Assembly: GCA_021777285.1 (NCBI GenBank)
Contig: JAJYDR010000002.1
Coordinates: 1-64,000, forward strand
DNA from: Actinomycetes bacterium
GTDB lineage: Bacteria; Actinomycetota; Acidimicrobiia; Acidimicrobiales; RAAP-2
Direction of reading: 5' to 3'
DNA length: 64,000 bases
Shown: one piece after another, positions 36,727 to 45,661 of the stretch
How the letters are laid out: every line of letters starts with the position of its first letter
How positions within the stretch are numbered: the first letter of the stretch is position 1
Program-made: the position numbers and the translations under genes
The notes under the pieces: model-generated
What the model was told of the DNA's origin: nothing
Seen by the model: only the letters and a program-made list of their open reading frames with translations
Database searches by the model: none

Positions 36727-37202
36727 GCGACGCAGTCGAAGAAGCCGGCGACGGCCCGGCCCCCTACGTGAAGCCCGCCGACCGGCTCGTGGAGACCTTC
36801 CGGGTCGTGTACGTCGAGTCGGTGCTCTTCGACTTCGCCGACGCCTCGCCGGTCGTGCACCTGATGGAGGCCGAGGCCCCCTACCGCAACGTGTCGATCC
36901 CGATGGCGCTCGCGGACGCGACGGCGCTGCACGCGGCGCTCTTCAATCGGGCGGGACGCCGCCCGAGCACCCACGAGCTCTTCTCGGCGGTGCTGTCGCG
37001 CCTGCAGGCCGACGTGATCGCCGCCAAGATCGTGCGCTACGAGTCCGGCATCTTCTACGGCGAGCTGGACCTGATGACCCCGCGCGGGCGCGAAGTGCTC
37101 GACTGTCGAACGAGTGACGCCTTGATCCTCGCGCTGCGTCAGCCCGTCGTGGCGCCGATCCTCTGCCTCGAGAGCATCCTCGAGCCCTTTAGCGACGCTT
37201 GA
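36723..37202 (+). CDS. Bifunctional nuclease domain (DUF151) protein
   Basis: This 159-residue protein has a single DUF151/BFN domain: SPVVHLMEAEAPYRNVSIPM, RPSTHELFSAVLSRL, and CRTSDALILALR. Plant members have DNase and RNase activity, and bacterial roles are unknown. GTG 36723 overlaps the rodA stop. The 3' end overlaps that of the convergent SEDS gene by 14 bases. Confidence 0.85.
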   Translation: MSDAVEEAGDGPAPYVKPADRLVETFRVVYVESVLFDFADASPVVHLMEAEAPYRNVSIPMALADATALHAALFNRAGRRPSTHELFSAVLSRLQADVIAAKIVRYESGIFYGELDLMTPRGREVLDCRTSDALILALRQPVVAPILCLESILEPFSDA

Positions 37203-38559
37203 ACTCGACGCGGCGGATCGCCCCGCCGCGCAGGTCGAGGCTGTTCTCGTGCGAGATCCGAAGCAGCAGCGCGACGATGATGTAGTTGGCCACGAGCGAG
37301 CTGCCGCCGTAGGCCATGAAGGGCAACGTGATCCCGGTGAAGGGCAGCAGCCGCAACACGCCGGCCATGATGAAGAAGGCCTGGAGCCCGACGACGGCCG
37401 TGAGCGCCGTGCTCGCCAGGCGCACGTAGTCCGAGTGGGCGCGCTGGGCGATGCGAAAGCCCTCGCCGACGAAGAGCACGAAGAGGCTGAGCACGACGAC
37501 GATCCCGAGCAGGCCGAGCTCCTCGCCGATCGCGGCGATGATCATGTCCGAAGTGATCTCGGGGATCGTCCCCGACTGGCCCAGTCCCAGCCCCGTGCCC
37601 GTGATGCCGCCGGCCGCCAGTGAGAACCAGCCGTAGGCGAGCTGGTGGGAGAAGGCGAAGTTCGTCGTCGACCACGGGTCGATCCAGAGGCTCACGCGCT
37701 GGTGGACCTGGCTGAAGAACTTGGCGGCGACGAGGGCCCCGCCCGCGAACAGCCCGACGCTGATCAAGACGTAGGTCTTGAGGCCCGTGGTCACCCAGAG
37801 CATCGCGACAAAGAGCGCGAAGAGCAGCATCGCGAAGCCGATGTCGTTCTCCGCGCCGAGGATGACCAGGGCGAAGCCCCACGCCGCGAGGATCGGCAGC
37901 AGGGTCCGCGGCGGGACGATCTGGCGCCGCCCGATGCGCTGGGTCGGGGTGGAGAGCAGGTCCCGGTTGGCGGCGAAGTACGAGGCGAAGAAGAAGGCGA
38001 GGAGGATCTTGGCGACCTCGACGGGCTGGAAGGTGATCGGGCCGAGGCCGATCCACAGCCGCGCGCCGCCGACGCTGATGCCCAGTCCCGGCACCAGTGG
38101 CAAGAGCAGCAGGCCGATCGCGCCGACCAGGGAGGTGTAGCGGTAGCGGTCGAGGTCGCGCACGTGGCGCACCAACGCGAGGGTGATGACGAGCCCGACG
38201 GCACTCACCAGGAACCAGAGCGACTGGAAGGCCGCCTGGTGGGGGTCCCAGCGCGCGATCTCCACGTAGCCGATCCCGTTGAGCAGGGTCGCGATCGGCA
38301 GCAGCACCTGGGAGGACTGGGGCGCGTAGTGGCGGATTGCCACGTGCATCGAGAGCGAGATCACCACCATCGCCACGAGGAAGAGCCAGAGGTCGGGGGG
38401 CAGGTGCCCGACGGCGCCGAGCCAGGCGAGCACGTAGAAGGCCGAGGTGATGATCCACGCCAAGACCATCAGCGCGAGCTCGGTGGAGCGACGGGTCGAC
38501 GGAGCCTCGTCAGCATCTGGAAGCGTCGGGGGCGCCAGAGCGCGCGAATGCTTCGCCAC
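37189..38559 (-). CDS. SEDS-family glycosyltransferase, FtsW/RodA type, long form
   Basis: This 456-residue protein with about 12 hydrophobic segments has a cytoplasmic N-terminal tail. It contains GGARLWIGLGPITFQPVEVAK and the catalytic Asp in GAENDIGFAMLLF (ND-I-G replacing the common D-L-G-T). The end is PFTGITLPFMAYGGSSLVANY. It resembles the longer actinobacterial RodA/FtsW proteins (mycobacterial Rv0017c type). It is convergent to the DUF151 gene, divergent from ppk, and has its own leaderless promoter. Whether it serves division or elongation is unclear. Confidence 0.87.
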   Translation of the reverse strand: MAKHSRALAPPTLPDADEAPSTRRSTELALMVLAWIITSAFYVLAWLGAVGHLPPDLWLFLVAMVVISLSMHVAIRHYAPQSSQVLLPIATLLNGIGYVEIARWDPHQAAFQSLWFLVSAVGLVITLALVRHVRDLDRYRYTSLVGAIGLLLLPLVPGLGISVGGARLWIGLGPITFQPVEVAKILLAFFFASYFAANRDLLSTPTQRIGRRQIVPPRTLLPILAAWGFALVILGAENDIGFAMLLFALFVAMLWVTTGLKTYVLISVGLFAGGALVAAKFFSQVHQRVSLWIDPWSTTNFAFSHQLAYGWFSLAAGGITGTGLGLGQSGTIPEITSDMIIAAIGEELGLLGIVVVLSLFVLFVGEGFRIAQRAHSDYVRLASTALTAVVGLQAFFIMAGVLRLLPFTGITLPFMAYGGSSLVANYIIVALLLRISHENSLDLRGGAIRRVEFKRR

Positions 38560-38565
38560 CCTCTT

Positions 38566-38571
38566 AGAGTA
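38566..38571 (-). promoter_or_regulatory. Leaderless -10 of the minus-strand SEDS gene
   Basis: TACTCT on the minus strand is followed by 6 bases and the GTG at 38559-38557. Confidence 0.6.
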
Positions 38572-38606
38572 GTCGTAGGGTTGGCGTTAGAACCGAGAGG
38601 GGTGAG

Positions 38607-40676
38607 GTGAGTTTCGACGTTCAGGCCTTCGGCCCCGAACGCTTCTCCAGCCGCGAACTCTCGCGCCTCGAGTTCGGCGCGCGTCTGCTCGACCTCGCCG
38701 AAGAGCAGCGGCTGCCCATCCTCGAGCGTTGCAAATTCGTGGCGATCTTCGCCGACATGATCGACGAGTTCTTCCAGGTCCGCGTGGTCAGCCTCCAGGA
38801 CAAGGTCGCCGCGGGCGTCCAGACGCCCTCGGTCGACGGGGTGCGGCCGCGCCAGCAGCTCAACGCCATCCGCGAGCGCGTGCTGGCACTGATCGAACGC
38901 CAGGACCGCATCGTGCTCGACGAACTGCTGCCCGAGCTGACGCGAAGCGGCATCACCATCATTCGCTACGCCGACCTGGACGTCGAGGAGCACGCGCGGC
39001 TCAACCGGTACTTCGAACAGAACGTCTACCCGGTCCTGACGCCCCTCGCCGTCGATCCCGGCCACCCGTTCCCGATGATCTCGAACCTGTCGCTCAACAT
39101 CGCGGTCGCGGTGCGCGACGCCGAGACGGGCGAGGAGCGCAGCGCCCGCGTGAAGGTCCCGAGCTCGCTGCCTCGCTTCTTGCCCGCCGGGCCGGGTCGC
39201 TGGTGCCTGCTCGAGGAACTCATCGTCGCGAACCTCGGCCGGCTCTTCCCAGGTATGTCGATCGGACGGGCCGACCTGTTCCGGGTCACGCGCAACGCGG
39301 ACCTCACGCTCGAAGAGGACGAGGCCGACGACCTGCTCGTCGCCCTCGAGGTGGAGCTGCGTCGGCGGCGCTTCGGCGAGGCGCTGCGGGTGGAGATCCT
39401 GCGCGGGATGTCAGCCGAGTTCCTCGACCTACTCGTCGAGCAGCTCGAGCTCAACCACGAGAACGTCTACGTCTCAGACGCCCCGCTCGGCCTGCACGAC
39501 CTGTGGAGCCTCTACGAGTTCGACCGGCCCGACCTGAAGGGCGAGGGCTGGTCGCCGCTCACCCCGCCGCGCCTGCTCGCCGGGGACCACGTCGGGGACG
39601 TCTTCGCGGTCATCCGTGACGGGGACCTGCTCCTGCACCACCCCTACGAGTCCTTCAGCGACTCGGTCGAGATGTTCATCGCCCAGGCGGCCGACGACCC
39701 CAAGGTGGTCGCCATCAAGCAGACCCTCTATCGCACCTCGGGCGACTCGCCGGTCGTCGGCTCGCTCATCCGCGCGGCGGAGCGGGGCAAACAGGTCGTC
39801 GCGCTCGTCGAGCTGAAGGCGCGCTTTGACGAGGCGGCCAACATCGAGTGGGCCAAGGCCCTCGAGGACGCCGGCGTGCACGTCGTCTACGGCGTCGTCG
39901 GCCTGAAGACCCACTCCAAGACAGCCCTGGTGGTGCGCGCCGAGGGCGACCGGACGGTGCGCTACGCCCACGTCGCCACGGGCAACTACAACTCCAAGAC
40001 CGCGCGCAACTACGAGGACTTCGGGCTGCTCACCGCCGACCCCGCGATCACCCACGACGTCGGCGAGCTCTTCAACTTCCTCACGGGCTTCGCGCGAAAC
40101 GCCGACTACGAGAAGATCATCGTCAGCCCGACGATGACCCGAGCGCGGATCATCGAACTCATCAACGGTCAGCGCGACCGGGGCATGGCGGGCCGGATCG
40201 ACATGAAGGTGAACGGACTCACCGACCCCGCGATCATCGACGCGCTCTACGAGGCGAGCGACGCGCGCGTGCCGATCCGACTGGCGGTTCGCACGCTGTG
40301 CTGCCTGCGCCCGGGGGTCACCGGCCTGTCGAGCACGATCGTCGTGCGCAGCCTCGTGGGCGAGTTCCTCGAGCACTCGCGGGTCTTCATCTTCGGCAAC
40401 CCGGGCGAGGAGGGCTCGTCGGTCTACATGGGCTCGGCGGACCTGATGGAGCGCAACCTGGACCGCCGCGTCGAGGTGCTGGTGCCGATCGAGGACGACG
40501 GGCTGCGCGAGGAACTGCGCGACGCCTTCGAGGTCACCTGGCGCGACGACGAGTTCACGTGGGTGCTCGGCACCGACCGGCGCTGGCGCCGGGTCCAGCC
40601 GGTGACCGAATTCTCGGCCCAGGCCGAGTTCAAGCGCCGGGCGTTGGCGCGGGCGCGGACCCTATCGACCCATTAG
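38607..40676 (+). CDS. ppk: Polyphosphate kinase 1
   Basis: This 689-residue enzyme makes polyphosphate from ATP. The N domain begins FSSRELSRLEFGARLL, then IFADMIDEFFQVRV and TPLAVDPGHPFP. The catalytic C domains have KQTLYRTSGDSPV, the phosphorylated histidine in GLKTHSKTALVVR, and ATGNYNSKTARNYEDFG. The GTG start has AGAGGGGTGAG just upstream, and TAGGGT at 38576-38581 may be its -10, giving a leadered transcript. Its last 47 bases overlap the convergent flippase gene. Confidence 0.97.
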   Translation: MSFDVQAFGPERFSSRELSRLEFGARLLDLAEEQRLPILERCKFVAIFADMIDEFFQVRVVSLQDKVAAGVQTPSVDGVRPRQQLNAIRERVLALIERQDRIVLDELLPELTRSGITIIRYADLDVEEHARLNRYFEQNVYPVLTPLAVDPGHPFPMISNLSLNIAVAVRDAETGEERSARVKVPSSLPRFLPAGPGRWCLLEELIVANLGRLFPGMSIGRADLFRVTRNADLTLEEDEADDLLVALEVELRRRRFGEALRVEILRGMSAEFLDLLVEQLELNHENVYVSDAPLGLHDLWSLYEFDRPDLKGEGWSPLTPPRLLAGDHVGDVFAVIRDGDLLLHHPYESFSDSVEMFIAQAADDPKVVAIKQTLYRTSGDSPVVGSLIRAAERGKQVVALVELKARFDEAANIEWAKALEDAGVHVVYGVVGLKTHSKTALVVRAEGDRTVRYAHVATGNYNSKTARNYEDFGLLTADPAITHDVGELFNFLTGFARNADYEKIIVSPTMTRARIIELINGQRDRGMAGRIDMKVNGLTDPAIIDALYEASDARVPIRLAVRTLCCLRPGVTGLSSTIVVRSLVGEFLEHSRVFIFGNPGEEGSSVYMGSADLMERNLDRRVEVLVPIEDDGLREELRDAFEVTWRDDEFTWVLGTDRRWRRVQPVTEFSAQAEFKRRALARARTLSTH

Positions 40677-41688
40677 GGGGCGGCTTTCGCCACTCGAGAC
40701 TGGCGTAGGCGGCACCGCCGATGGGGATCGGGATCCAGAAGTTGATCAAGCGGTAGGCGAGCACGGCGAGGATCGCCTGGCTGTGGGGCACGCCGAAGCC
40801 GACGAGGGTGGGGATGAGCACACCCTCCACGACGCCCAGGCCCGCCGGGGTGATCGGGATCGCCGCGAGCACGTTGGCGAGGCCGTAGGCGACGAGCAGG
40901 TCGATCGGCGAGATGACGTGGCCGAAGGACCAGATGAACACCCAGAGACAGGCCGCGTCGAAGAGCCAGTTGAGCCCGGCCCAGGTGAAGGCCCACCACA
41001 GGGTGCGTCGGTTGTTGATCAGGACGTTGATCCGGTCGGCGACCTTCCCGAGGAGGGCCGAGACCTTGTCGGGGTCGATCCGCGGGATGTGGGCGACGAT
41101 CGCGCGCATCCAGTTGTCGGCGTGGCGCTGACCGCGCGTGAGCAGGATCAGCGTGCCAAAGAACGCCAGCAGCAAAAAGACCCCCGCGAGGGCGGCGAAG
41201 CCGTAGGCGGGGTTGAAGCCGCGCAGGGGGATCGAGACCACGAGCGCGCACCAGAAGATGATGTTGAGCACCACCGCCGAGCCGGTGCCCTGGGTCGCCA
41301 GGCCAAAGGCGTTGGTCTCCTTGGGCACGCCGAGCTGGTTGAAGATCCGGTAGGAGAGCGCGCCCGCCGGCGCGGTGCCGCCGGGGATGACGTGGCTGAT
41401 CGCGAGGCCGGCCAGGTTGACCCGCAGCGTGTCGTAGCGGTGCGGGGAGTACGGGTAGAGCACCGTGCGGGTCAACTCGACGTAGGAGTAGATGGCCGCC
41501 ATCTCGCACACGACCGCGACGGCGACAAGCACCGGGTTGATCGTGGCGAGCAGGTGCAGGGATTTGCGCCCCGAGGCGAACTGGGGCACCACGAAGTAGG
41601 CCAGGACAAAGATGATGAGGCCAAAGCTGACCGTAATGCGGATCTCGCGGGGAATGGCGAAGCGGGGTTTGGACGTTTCGGGCGACAT
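40630..41688 (-). CDS. Lysylphosphatidylglycerol synthase TM-region / UPF0104 flippase-like protein
   Basis: This 352-residue protein has about eight membrane helices of the LPG_synthase_TM (YbhN/AglD N-terminal) family. Helical blocks include VELTRTVLYPYSP, ISHVIPGGTAPAGALSYRI (the family's P-G-G region) and ITPAGLGVVEGVLIPTLVGFG (the conserved glycine-rich P-x-G-x-G-xx-E segment). There is no soluble aminoacyl-transferase domain. Such proteins are thought to move lipids or lipid-linked sugars. It is divergent from a dolichol-phosphate mannose synthase-like gene, which hints at lipid-linked mannose. The 47-base overlap with ppk at the 3' end is unusually long. Confidence 0.8.
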   Translation of the reverse strand: MSPETSKPRFAIPREIRITVSFGLIIFVLAYFVVPQFASGRKSLHLLATINPVLVAVAVVCEMAAIYSYVELTRTVLYPYSPHRYDTLRVNLAGLAISHVIPGGTAPAGALSYRIFNQLGVPKETNAFGLATQGTGSAVVLNIIFWCALVVSIPLRGFNPAYGFAALAGVFLLLAFFGTLILLTRGQRHADNWMRAIVAHIPRIDPDKVSALLGKVADRINVLINNRRTLWWAFTWAGLNWLFDAACLWVFIWSFGHVISPIDLLVAYGLANVLAAIPITPAGLGVVEGVLIPTLVGFGVPHSQAILAVLAYRLINFWIPIPIGGAAYASLEWRKPPPNGSIGSAPAPTPGA

Positions 41689-41751
41689 CAGTACCAGCCT
41701 TACACGTCCGAGGCGGTTTTTTGGCCACTCCGGTGGCCCTGGACGGCCGAG

Positions 41752-41757
41752 TAGAAT
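41752..41757 (+). promoter_or_regulatory. Leaderless -10 of the polyprenol-phosphate mannosyltransferase gene
   Basis: TAGAAT is followed by 6 bases and the GTG at 41764. Confidence 0.65.
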
Positions 41758-41763
41758 CGATCG

Positions 41764-42495
41764 GTGCGCACGCTCGTCGTACTGCCGACATACAACGAAA
41801 TCCTGAACATCGAGCCCATGCTGCGCACGCTGCGCGACGTGGTGCCCGACGCGTCGATCCTGGTCGTGGATGACGGCAGCCCCGACGGCACCGCCGCGCG
41901 CGCCCGCCAGCTCGCCGACGAGCTGGGCTCGGTCTCGATCCTGGAGCGTCCCGCCAAGAGCGGTCTCGGTGGGGCCTACCGGGCGGGCTTCGCCTGGGGC
42001 CTCGAGCGGGGCTTTGACCACTTCGTCGAGATCGACTGCGACTTCTCCCACGACCCCCACGCCCTGCCGACCCTGCTCGCCGCGGCGAGCGGGCACGACG
42101 TCGTGATCGGTTCGCGCTACGTCCGCGGCGGCACGATTCCCAAGTGGTCGCTCGTGCGCCTGCTGCTCTCGCGCGGGGGGAACCAGTACGCCTCGCTGAT
42201 GCTGGGCCTCGGGGTGAAGGACTCGACGGCCGGCTATCGCGTCTACTCGGACCGGGCGCTGCGCCTGATCGACTACCGCACCGTCACCGCCGACGGTTAC
42301 GGCTTTCAGATCGAGATGACCTTCCGGGCGCGCCGGGCCGGCGCCTCGATCGTCGAGGTGCCGATCTCCTTCACCGACCGCACCCGCGGCGAGTCCAAGA
42401 TGTCCAGCGCCATCGTCGTCGAGGCCCTGCTGCTCGTCACCAAGTGGGCCGTCGAACGGCCCTTCGCGAAGGGCCGCTCACACCCGGTCGGCTAG
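41764..42495 (+). CDS. Polyprenol-phosphate mannose synthase (GT2, Dpm1/Ppm1 type)
   Basis: This 243-residue GT-A enzyme has LVVLPTYNEILNIEPML, the VVDDGSPDGTA nucleotide-sugar loop, the metal-binding EIDCDFSHDPHALP and SRYVRGGTIPKWS, and the C-terminal FTDRTRGESKMS typical of Dpm1-like proteins. It lacks any C-terminal membrane domain. The product would be a mannose donor outside the membrane for higher PIMs or mannoproteins, in line with the pimA cluster. The 3' end overlaps menF by 18 bases (convergent). Confidence 0.85.
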   Translation: MRTLVVLPTYNEILNIEPMLRTLRDVVPDASILVVDDGSPDGTAARARQLADELGSVSILERPAKSGLGGAYRAGFAWGLERGFDHFVEIDCDFSHDPHALPTLLAAASGHDVVIGSRYVRGGTIPKWSLVRLLLSRGGNQYASLMLGLGVKDSTAGYRVYSDRALRLIDYRTVTADGYGFQIEMTFRARRAGASIVEVPISFTDRTRGESKMSSAIVVEALLLVTKWAVERPFAKGRSHPVG

Positions 42496-43716
42496 GACCG
42501 ACGAGAGCACGCTCGCGAGCTTGTCGCGGGTCTCCTCGCGTTCGGCGATCGGGTCGGACTCGCTGACGATGCCCGCGCCGGCCCACGCCTCGAAGTTCGT
42601 GGCGCCGACCATGACGCCGCGGATCCCGATCCACCACTCCCCGTCGCCCTCGGCGTCGAGCCAGCCGACCGGACCGGCGTAGTGGCCGCGGGCGTGGGGC
42701 TCGAGACGGGCGATCAATGCCGCCGCCGCCTCGCGCGGGATCCCGCCCACCGCGGCGGTCGGGTGCAACAGGCGAAGGATCGACAGGGCGTCGGGCGCGG
42801 CGCCGGGACCGTGGTGCTCGCCGTTGATCCACGTGCCCAGGTGCGCCACGGTGCGAAGTGCCACGATCGAGGGTGACCCGTCGGCGACGAGGTCCTCGTA
42901 GTCATCGTGGAGCCGGCTGACGAGGTCGTCCACGAGCAGTTCGTGCTCGCGCAGGTTCTTGGTGCTGCCGAGCAGCCAGTTCTCGTAGTCGTCGGGTGCG
43001 ACGTTGGCCGGCAGGGCGATGGTGCCCGCCAGGGGGTGCAGCTGGATCGTGGCGCCCGTACGGCGCGCGAGCAGTTCGGGACTCGCCCCCACGAAGCGCC
43101 GACCGTCGGGCAGGGGGAGGCTGTAGATCGTGCAGTGCGGCTCGCGCACGCGCAGGCGCTGGGCGATGGCGGCGGGGTCGATGGGCTCGGGAACGCTGCC
43201 CGAGACCGCGCGGGCGAGCACGACCTTGTCGAGTTCCTTGCGGCGCAGGATCTCCACGGCGAGGGCGACCTGGTGGGCGTACTCCTCGGGGGTGGGCTGG
43301 TAGGCGACCGAGCGGATGGACTGGAGCTCCTGGGTGGGCAGGGAGACCTCGTCGAGCAGGGGCGCCCAGGCGGGCGAGCCGACCCGCTCGGTCAGCCAGG
43401 CGGCGCCGGCGCGGTCTTGGGTGATGGTAAAGCGCGGCACGACGAGTTGGCCCGGCTCGTCGCGGTCAAAGGGCAGGCTCGCGAAGGCGACGACGCCCGA
43501 TCCAACGGGACCGTCCTCGCCGGTGAGCTCGTGCTCGCCGAGCAGCGCGCCCACGTCGCGCCCGTCGATGCCCGCGTCCAGGGAGACCTCGTCAACGGCG
43601 CCCCCGAAGCCGCAGCGCAGGACGTCGGGCGACTCGACCAGCCAGCCGCTGCGAGCGCTCAGGGCGCGCAGCACCTGCGTGGGCTGGGCCGCGATCCGGG
43701 AGCGGTGGAACTTCAC
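42478..43716 (-). CDS. menF: Isochorismate synthase
   Basis: This 412-residue chorismate-binding enzyme has the family core KELDKVVLARAVSG, FVGASPELLARR, and a C-terminal LHPTAAVGGIPREAA, GPVGWLDAEGDGEWWIGIRG and AGAGIVSESDP segment that holds the magnesium and substrate residues. As no salicylate, anthranilate or siderophore genes adjoin, and menG follows directly, isochorismate for menaquinone is the likely product. The GTG start overlaps the menG stop by 3-4 bases. Confidence 0.88.
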   Translation of the reverse strand: MKFHRSRIAAQPTQVLRALSARSGWLVESPDVLRCGFGGAVDEVSLDAGIDGRDVGALLGEHELTGEDGPVGSGVVAFASLPFDRDEPGQLVVPRFTITQDRAGAAWLTERVGSPAWAPLLDEVSLPTQELQSIRSVAYQPTPEEYAHQVALAVEILRRKELDKVVLARAVSGSVPEPIDPAAIAQRLRVREPHCTIYSLPLPDGRRFVGASPELLARRTGATIQLHPLAGTIALPANVAPDDYENWLLGSTKNLREHELLVDDLVSRLHDDYEDLVADGSPSIVALRTVAHLGTWINGEHHGPGAAPDALSILRLLHPTAAVGGIPREAAAALIARLEPHARGHYAGPVGWLDAEGDGEWWIGIRGVMVGATNFEAWAGAGIVSESDPIAEREETRDKLASVLSSVLADRV

Positions 43717-44405
43717 GCCGACCTCGTGGCGAGGAACTGCTGACTCAATCCTCCCATCACGAACCAGTGGTTGACGGCGCTAAAGCCGGCGTCGCGCAGC
43801 ATGGTGACGAGCTCGTCGGTGGGGGGCAGGTAGGCCGTCGACTTGGGCAGGTAGCGGTAGGCGTTGCGATCCGAGACGAGCGAGCCCACGAGGGGCACGA
43901 CCCCGCGGAACCAGATGCGAAACCCGAGGCGCAGCAGCGCGCTCGTCGGTTCGGCGACCTCGAGCAGCGAGATGCGCCCGCCGGGACGGATGACCCGGCC
44001 CATCTCGACGAGCGTGGCGCGCAGGTCGGTGAAGTTGCGCAGCGCGTACCCGCACGTCACCCCATCAAAGGCACCCGTCGCGAAGGGCAGCTCGGCGGCG
44101 TTGGCCTGGACACGAGCGCGCATGCCGCTGCCCGCGTCGAGCATGCCGAAGCTGAGGTCCGTCGCGACGGCGCGATGGCCCTGGCGCTCGAGTTCGCGGG
44201 TGAAGTCACCCGTGCCGGCGGCGATGTCGAGGATGAGGCTGCCCGGGGGGAGGCGCAGGTCGCGCACGGCGCGTCGGCGCCAGCGCGCATCCAGGCCGAA
44301 GGTCATGAGGTGATTGACGAGTTCGTAGCGTCCGGCGATCGCGTCGAACATCGCGCGAACCTGTCGCGTCTTCTCGGTGCCCTGGGGCAGCCGCTTGGGG
44401 TCCAC
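43713..44405 (-). CDS. menG: Demethylmenaquinone methyltransferase
   Basis: This 230-residue SAM methyltransferase of the UbiE/MenG family does the last step of menaquinone synthesis. It has VRAMFDAIAGRYELVNHLMTFG-type start, SAM motif I LILDIAAGTGDFTREL, motif with GVTCGYALRNFTDL, and the MRVIRPGG equivalent (GRVIRPGGRISLLE). GTG 44405 gives the normal N-terminus. It lies between a MaoC gene and menF in one minus-strand run. Confidence 0.93.
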   Translation of the reverse strand: MDPKRLPQGTEKTRQVRAMFDAIAGRYELVNHLMTFGLDARWRRRAVRDLRLPPGSLILDIAAGTGDFTRELERQGHRAVATDLSFGMLDAGSGMRARVQANAAELPFATGAFDGVTCGYALRNFTDLRATLVEMGRVIRPGGRISLLEVAEPTSALLRLGFRIWFRGVVPLVGSLVSDRNAYRYLPKSTAYLPPTDELVTMLRDAGFSAVNHWFVMGGLSQQFLATRSA

Positions 44406-44407
44406 GA

Positions 44408-44863
44408 TTAGTTGTAGTACCGGTAGATGACCTGCGCGACGCAGGCCGGCTTGTCCGAGCCCTCGATCTCGATCACGGTGTCCAGTGCCACCGTCGCACC
44501 GCCGTCGAAGGGCTCGACCGAGGCGAGCGTGGCGCCCGCGCGAATCGCCGATCCGACCGGGACGGGCTTGGTGAAACGGACTTTGTTGGTGCCGTAGTTC
44601 ACGCCCATCGCCACGCCGTCCACGCGCAGCACACCGCTCAGCAGCACCGGGAGCAGGGAGAGGGTGAGGTAGCCGTGGGCGATCGTCCCACCGAAGGGGC
44701 CCTTCTTCGCGCGCTCGACGTCCTCGTGGATCCACTGGTGGTCGCCGGTCGCGGTGGCGAAGAGATTCACCTGCTCCTGGCTCACCGTCTGGTACTCGGA
44801 GTAGCCGAGGTGCTGGCCGACCATCGTGGCCAATTCCTCGATGCCCGAAACGCTCGTCGTCAT
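44408..44863 (-). CDS. MaoC-like (R)-specific enoyl-CoA hydratase
   Basis: This 151-residue hot-dog-fold protein has the hydratase motif ATGDHQWIH with catalytic Asp and His, followed by GGTIAHGYLTLSLLP. It is similar to actinobacterial HtdZ-type hydratases. The second of two adjacent ATGs is preferred because GGGAGG lies 5 bases before it and only 2 before the first. It is the first gene of the MaoC-menG-menF run. Confidence 0.9.
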   Translation of the reverse strand: MTTSVSGIEELATMVGQHLGYSEYQTVSQEQVNLFATATGDHQWIHEDVERAKKGPFGGTIAHGYLTLSLLPVLLSGVLRVDGVAMGVNYGTNKVRFTKPVPVGSAIRAGATLASVEPFDGGATVALDTVIEIEGSDKPACVAQVIYRYYN

Positions 44864-44925
44864 CATTACCTCCCGGCAAAGCCTATCCCCGGTGCCTTGG
44901 ACACGAGCCGTTAACCGGGGACTCG

Positions 44926-44931
44926 TACACT
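44926..44931 (+). promoter_or_regulatory. Leaderless -10 of the VIT-family gene
   Basis: TACACT is followed by 6 bases and the ATG at 44938. Confidence 0.6.
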
Positions 44932-44937
44932 GAGTGC

Positions 44938-45636
44938 ATGGAGCAAGGCGTACACGAAGAAGGGCATCGACAGATCTCGGGTGGCTGGGTTCGCGCCGGG
45001 ATCTTTGGCGTGAGCGATGGGCTCGTGACCAACGTGTCACTGATCCTCGGCTTCGCGGGCGCGAACCCCGGCCACGACGTTGTGCGCCTGGCGGGACTCG
45101 CCGGTCTGGTGGCCGGTGGGTTCTCCATGGCGACGGGGGAGTACCTCTCGATGCGCGCCCAGAAGGAATTGCTCGAGTACGAGATCGACGTGGAGCGGCG
45201 CTCGATCGAGTCGGCGCCCGCGGCTGAGCAGGCCGAACTGCGCGACATCTTCGTCGCTCGGGGCATCGAAGCGGAGCTCGCCGAGCGGCTGTCCATCGAT
45301 CTCATGCGCGACCCCGATCTCGCACTGCGCACCCACGCGCGCGAGGAGCTCGGCATCGATCCCTCGGCGACCGGTTCGCCGATCTCGGCGGCGGTCTCCT
45401 CGCTGTTCGCCTTCGCCATTGGCGCCTTCGTCCCCCTGCTGCCGTGGCTCTGGTCGGCCCAGGGCAATGAGGTGCCCTGGTCGATCCTCTTTGGCGCCGT
45501 CGGGGCCGCCACGGTCGGCGGGTCCATTGGCTGGTTCACCCGCAACGGCGTCGTCTCCTGGGCCGTGCGCCAGCTCGGCGTCACCGCGATCGCGGCACTG
45601 GTCACCTTCGGCGTGGGCCGCCTCGTCGGCGGCTAG
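44938..45636 (+). CDS. VIT1/CCC1-family transporter
   Basis: This 232-residue membrane protein has an N-terminal GVSDGLVTNVSLILGFAGA helix, then AGGFSMATGEYLSMRAQKE, a cytoplasmic acidic helical domain (residues 70-140) and three further helices. These are the marks of the VIT family, which moves iron or manganese. The metal-binding cytoplasmic loop with Glu-rich helices is present. It is a single-gene unit with its own leaderless promoter, divergent from the MaoC gene. Confidence 0.87.
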   Translation: MEQGVHEEGHRQISGGWVRAGIFGVSDGLVTNVSLILGFAGANPGHDVVRLAGLAGLVAGGFSMATGEYLSMRAQKELLEYEIDVERRSIESAPAAEQAELRDIFVARGIEAELAERLSIDLMRDPDLALRTHAREELGIDPSATGSPISAAVSSLFAFAIGAFVPLLPWLWSAQGNEVPWSILFGAVGAATVGGSIGWFTRNGVVSWAVRQLGVTAIAALVTFGVGRLVGG

Positions 45637-45661
45637 AGAAACGCCGCGCCGACCAGGCGTG

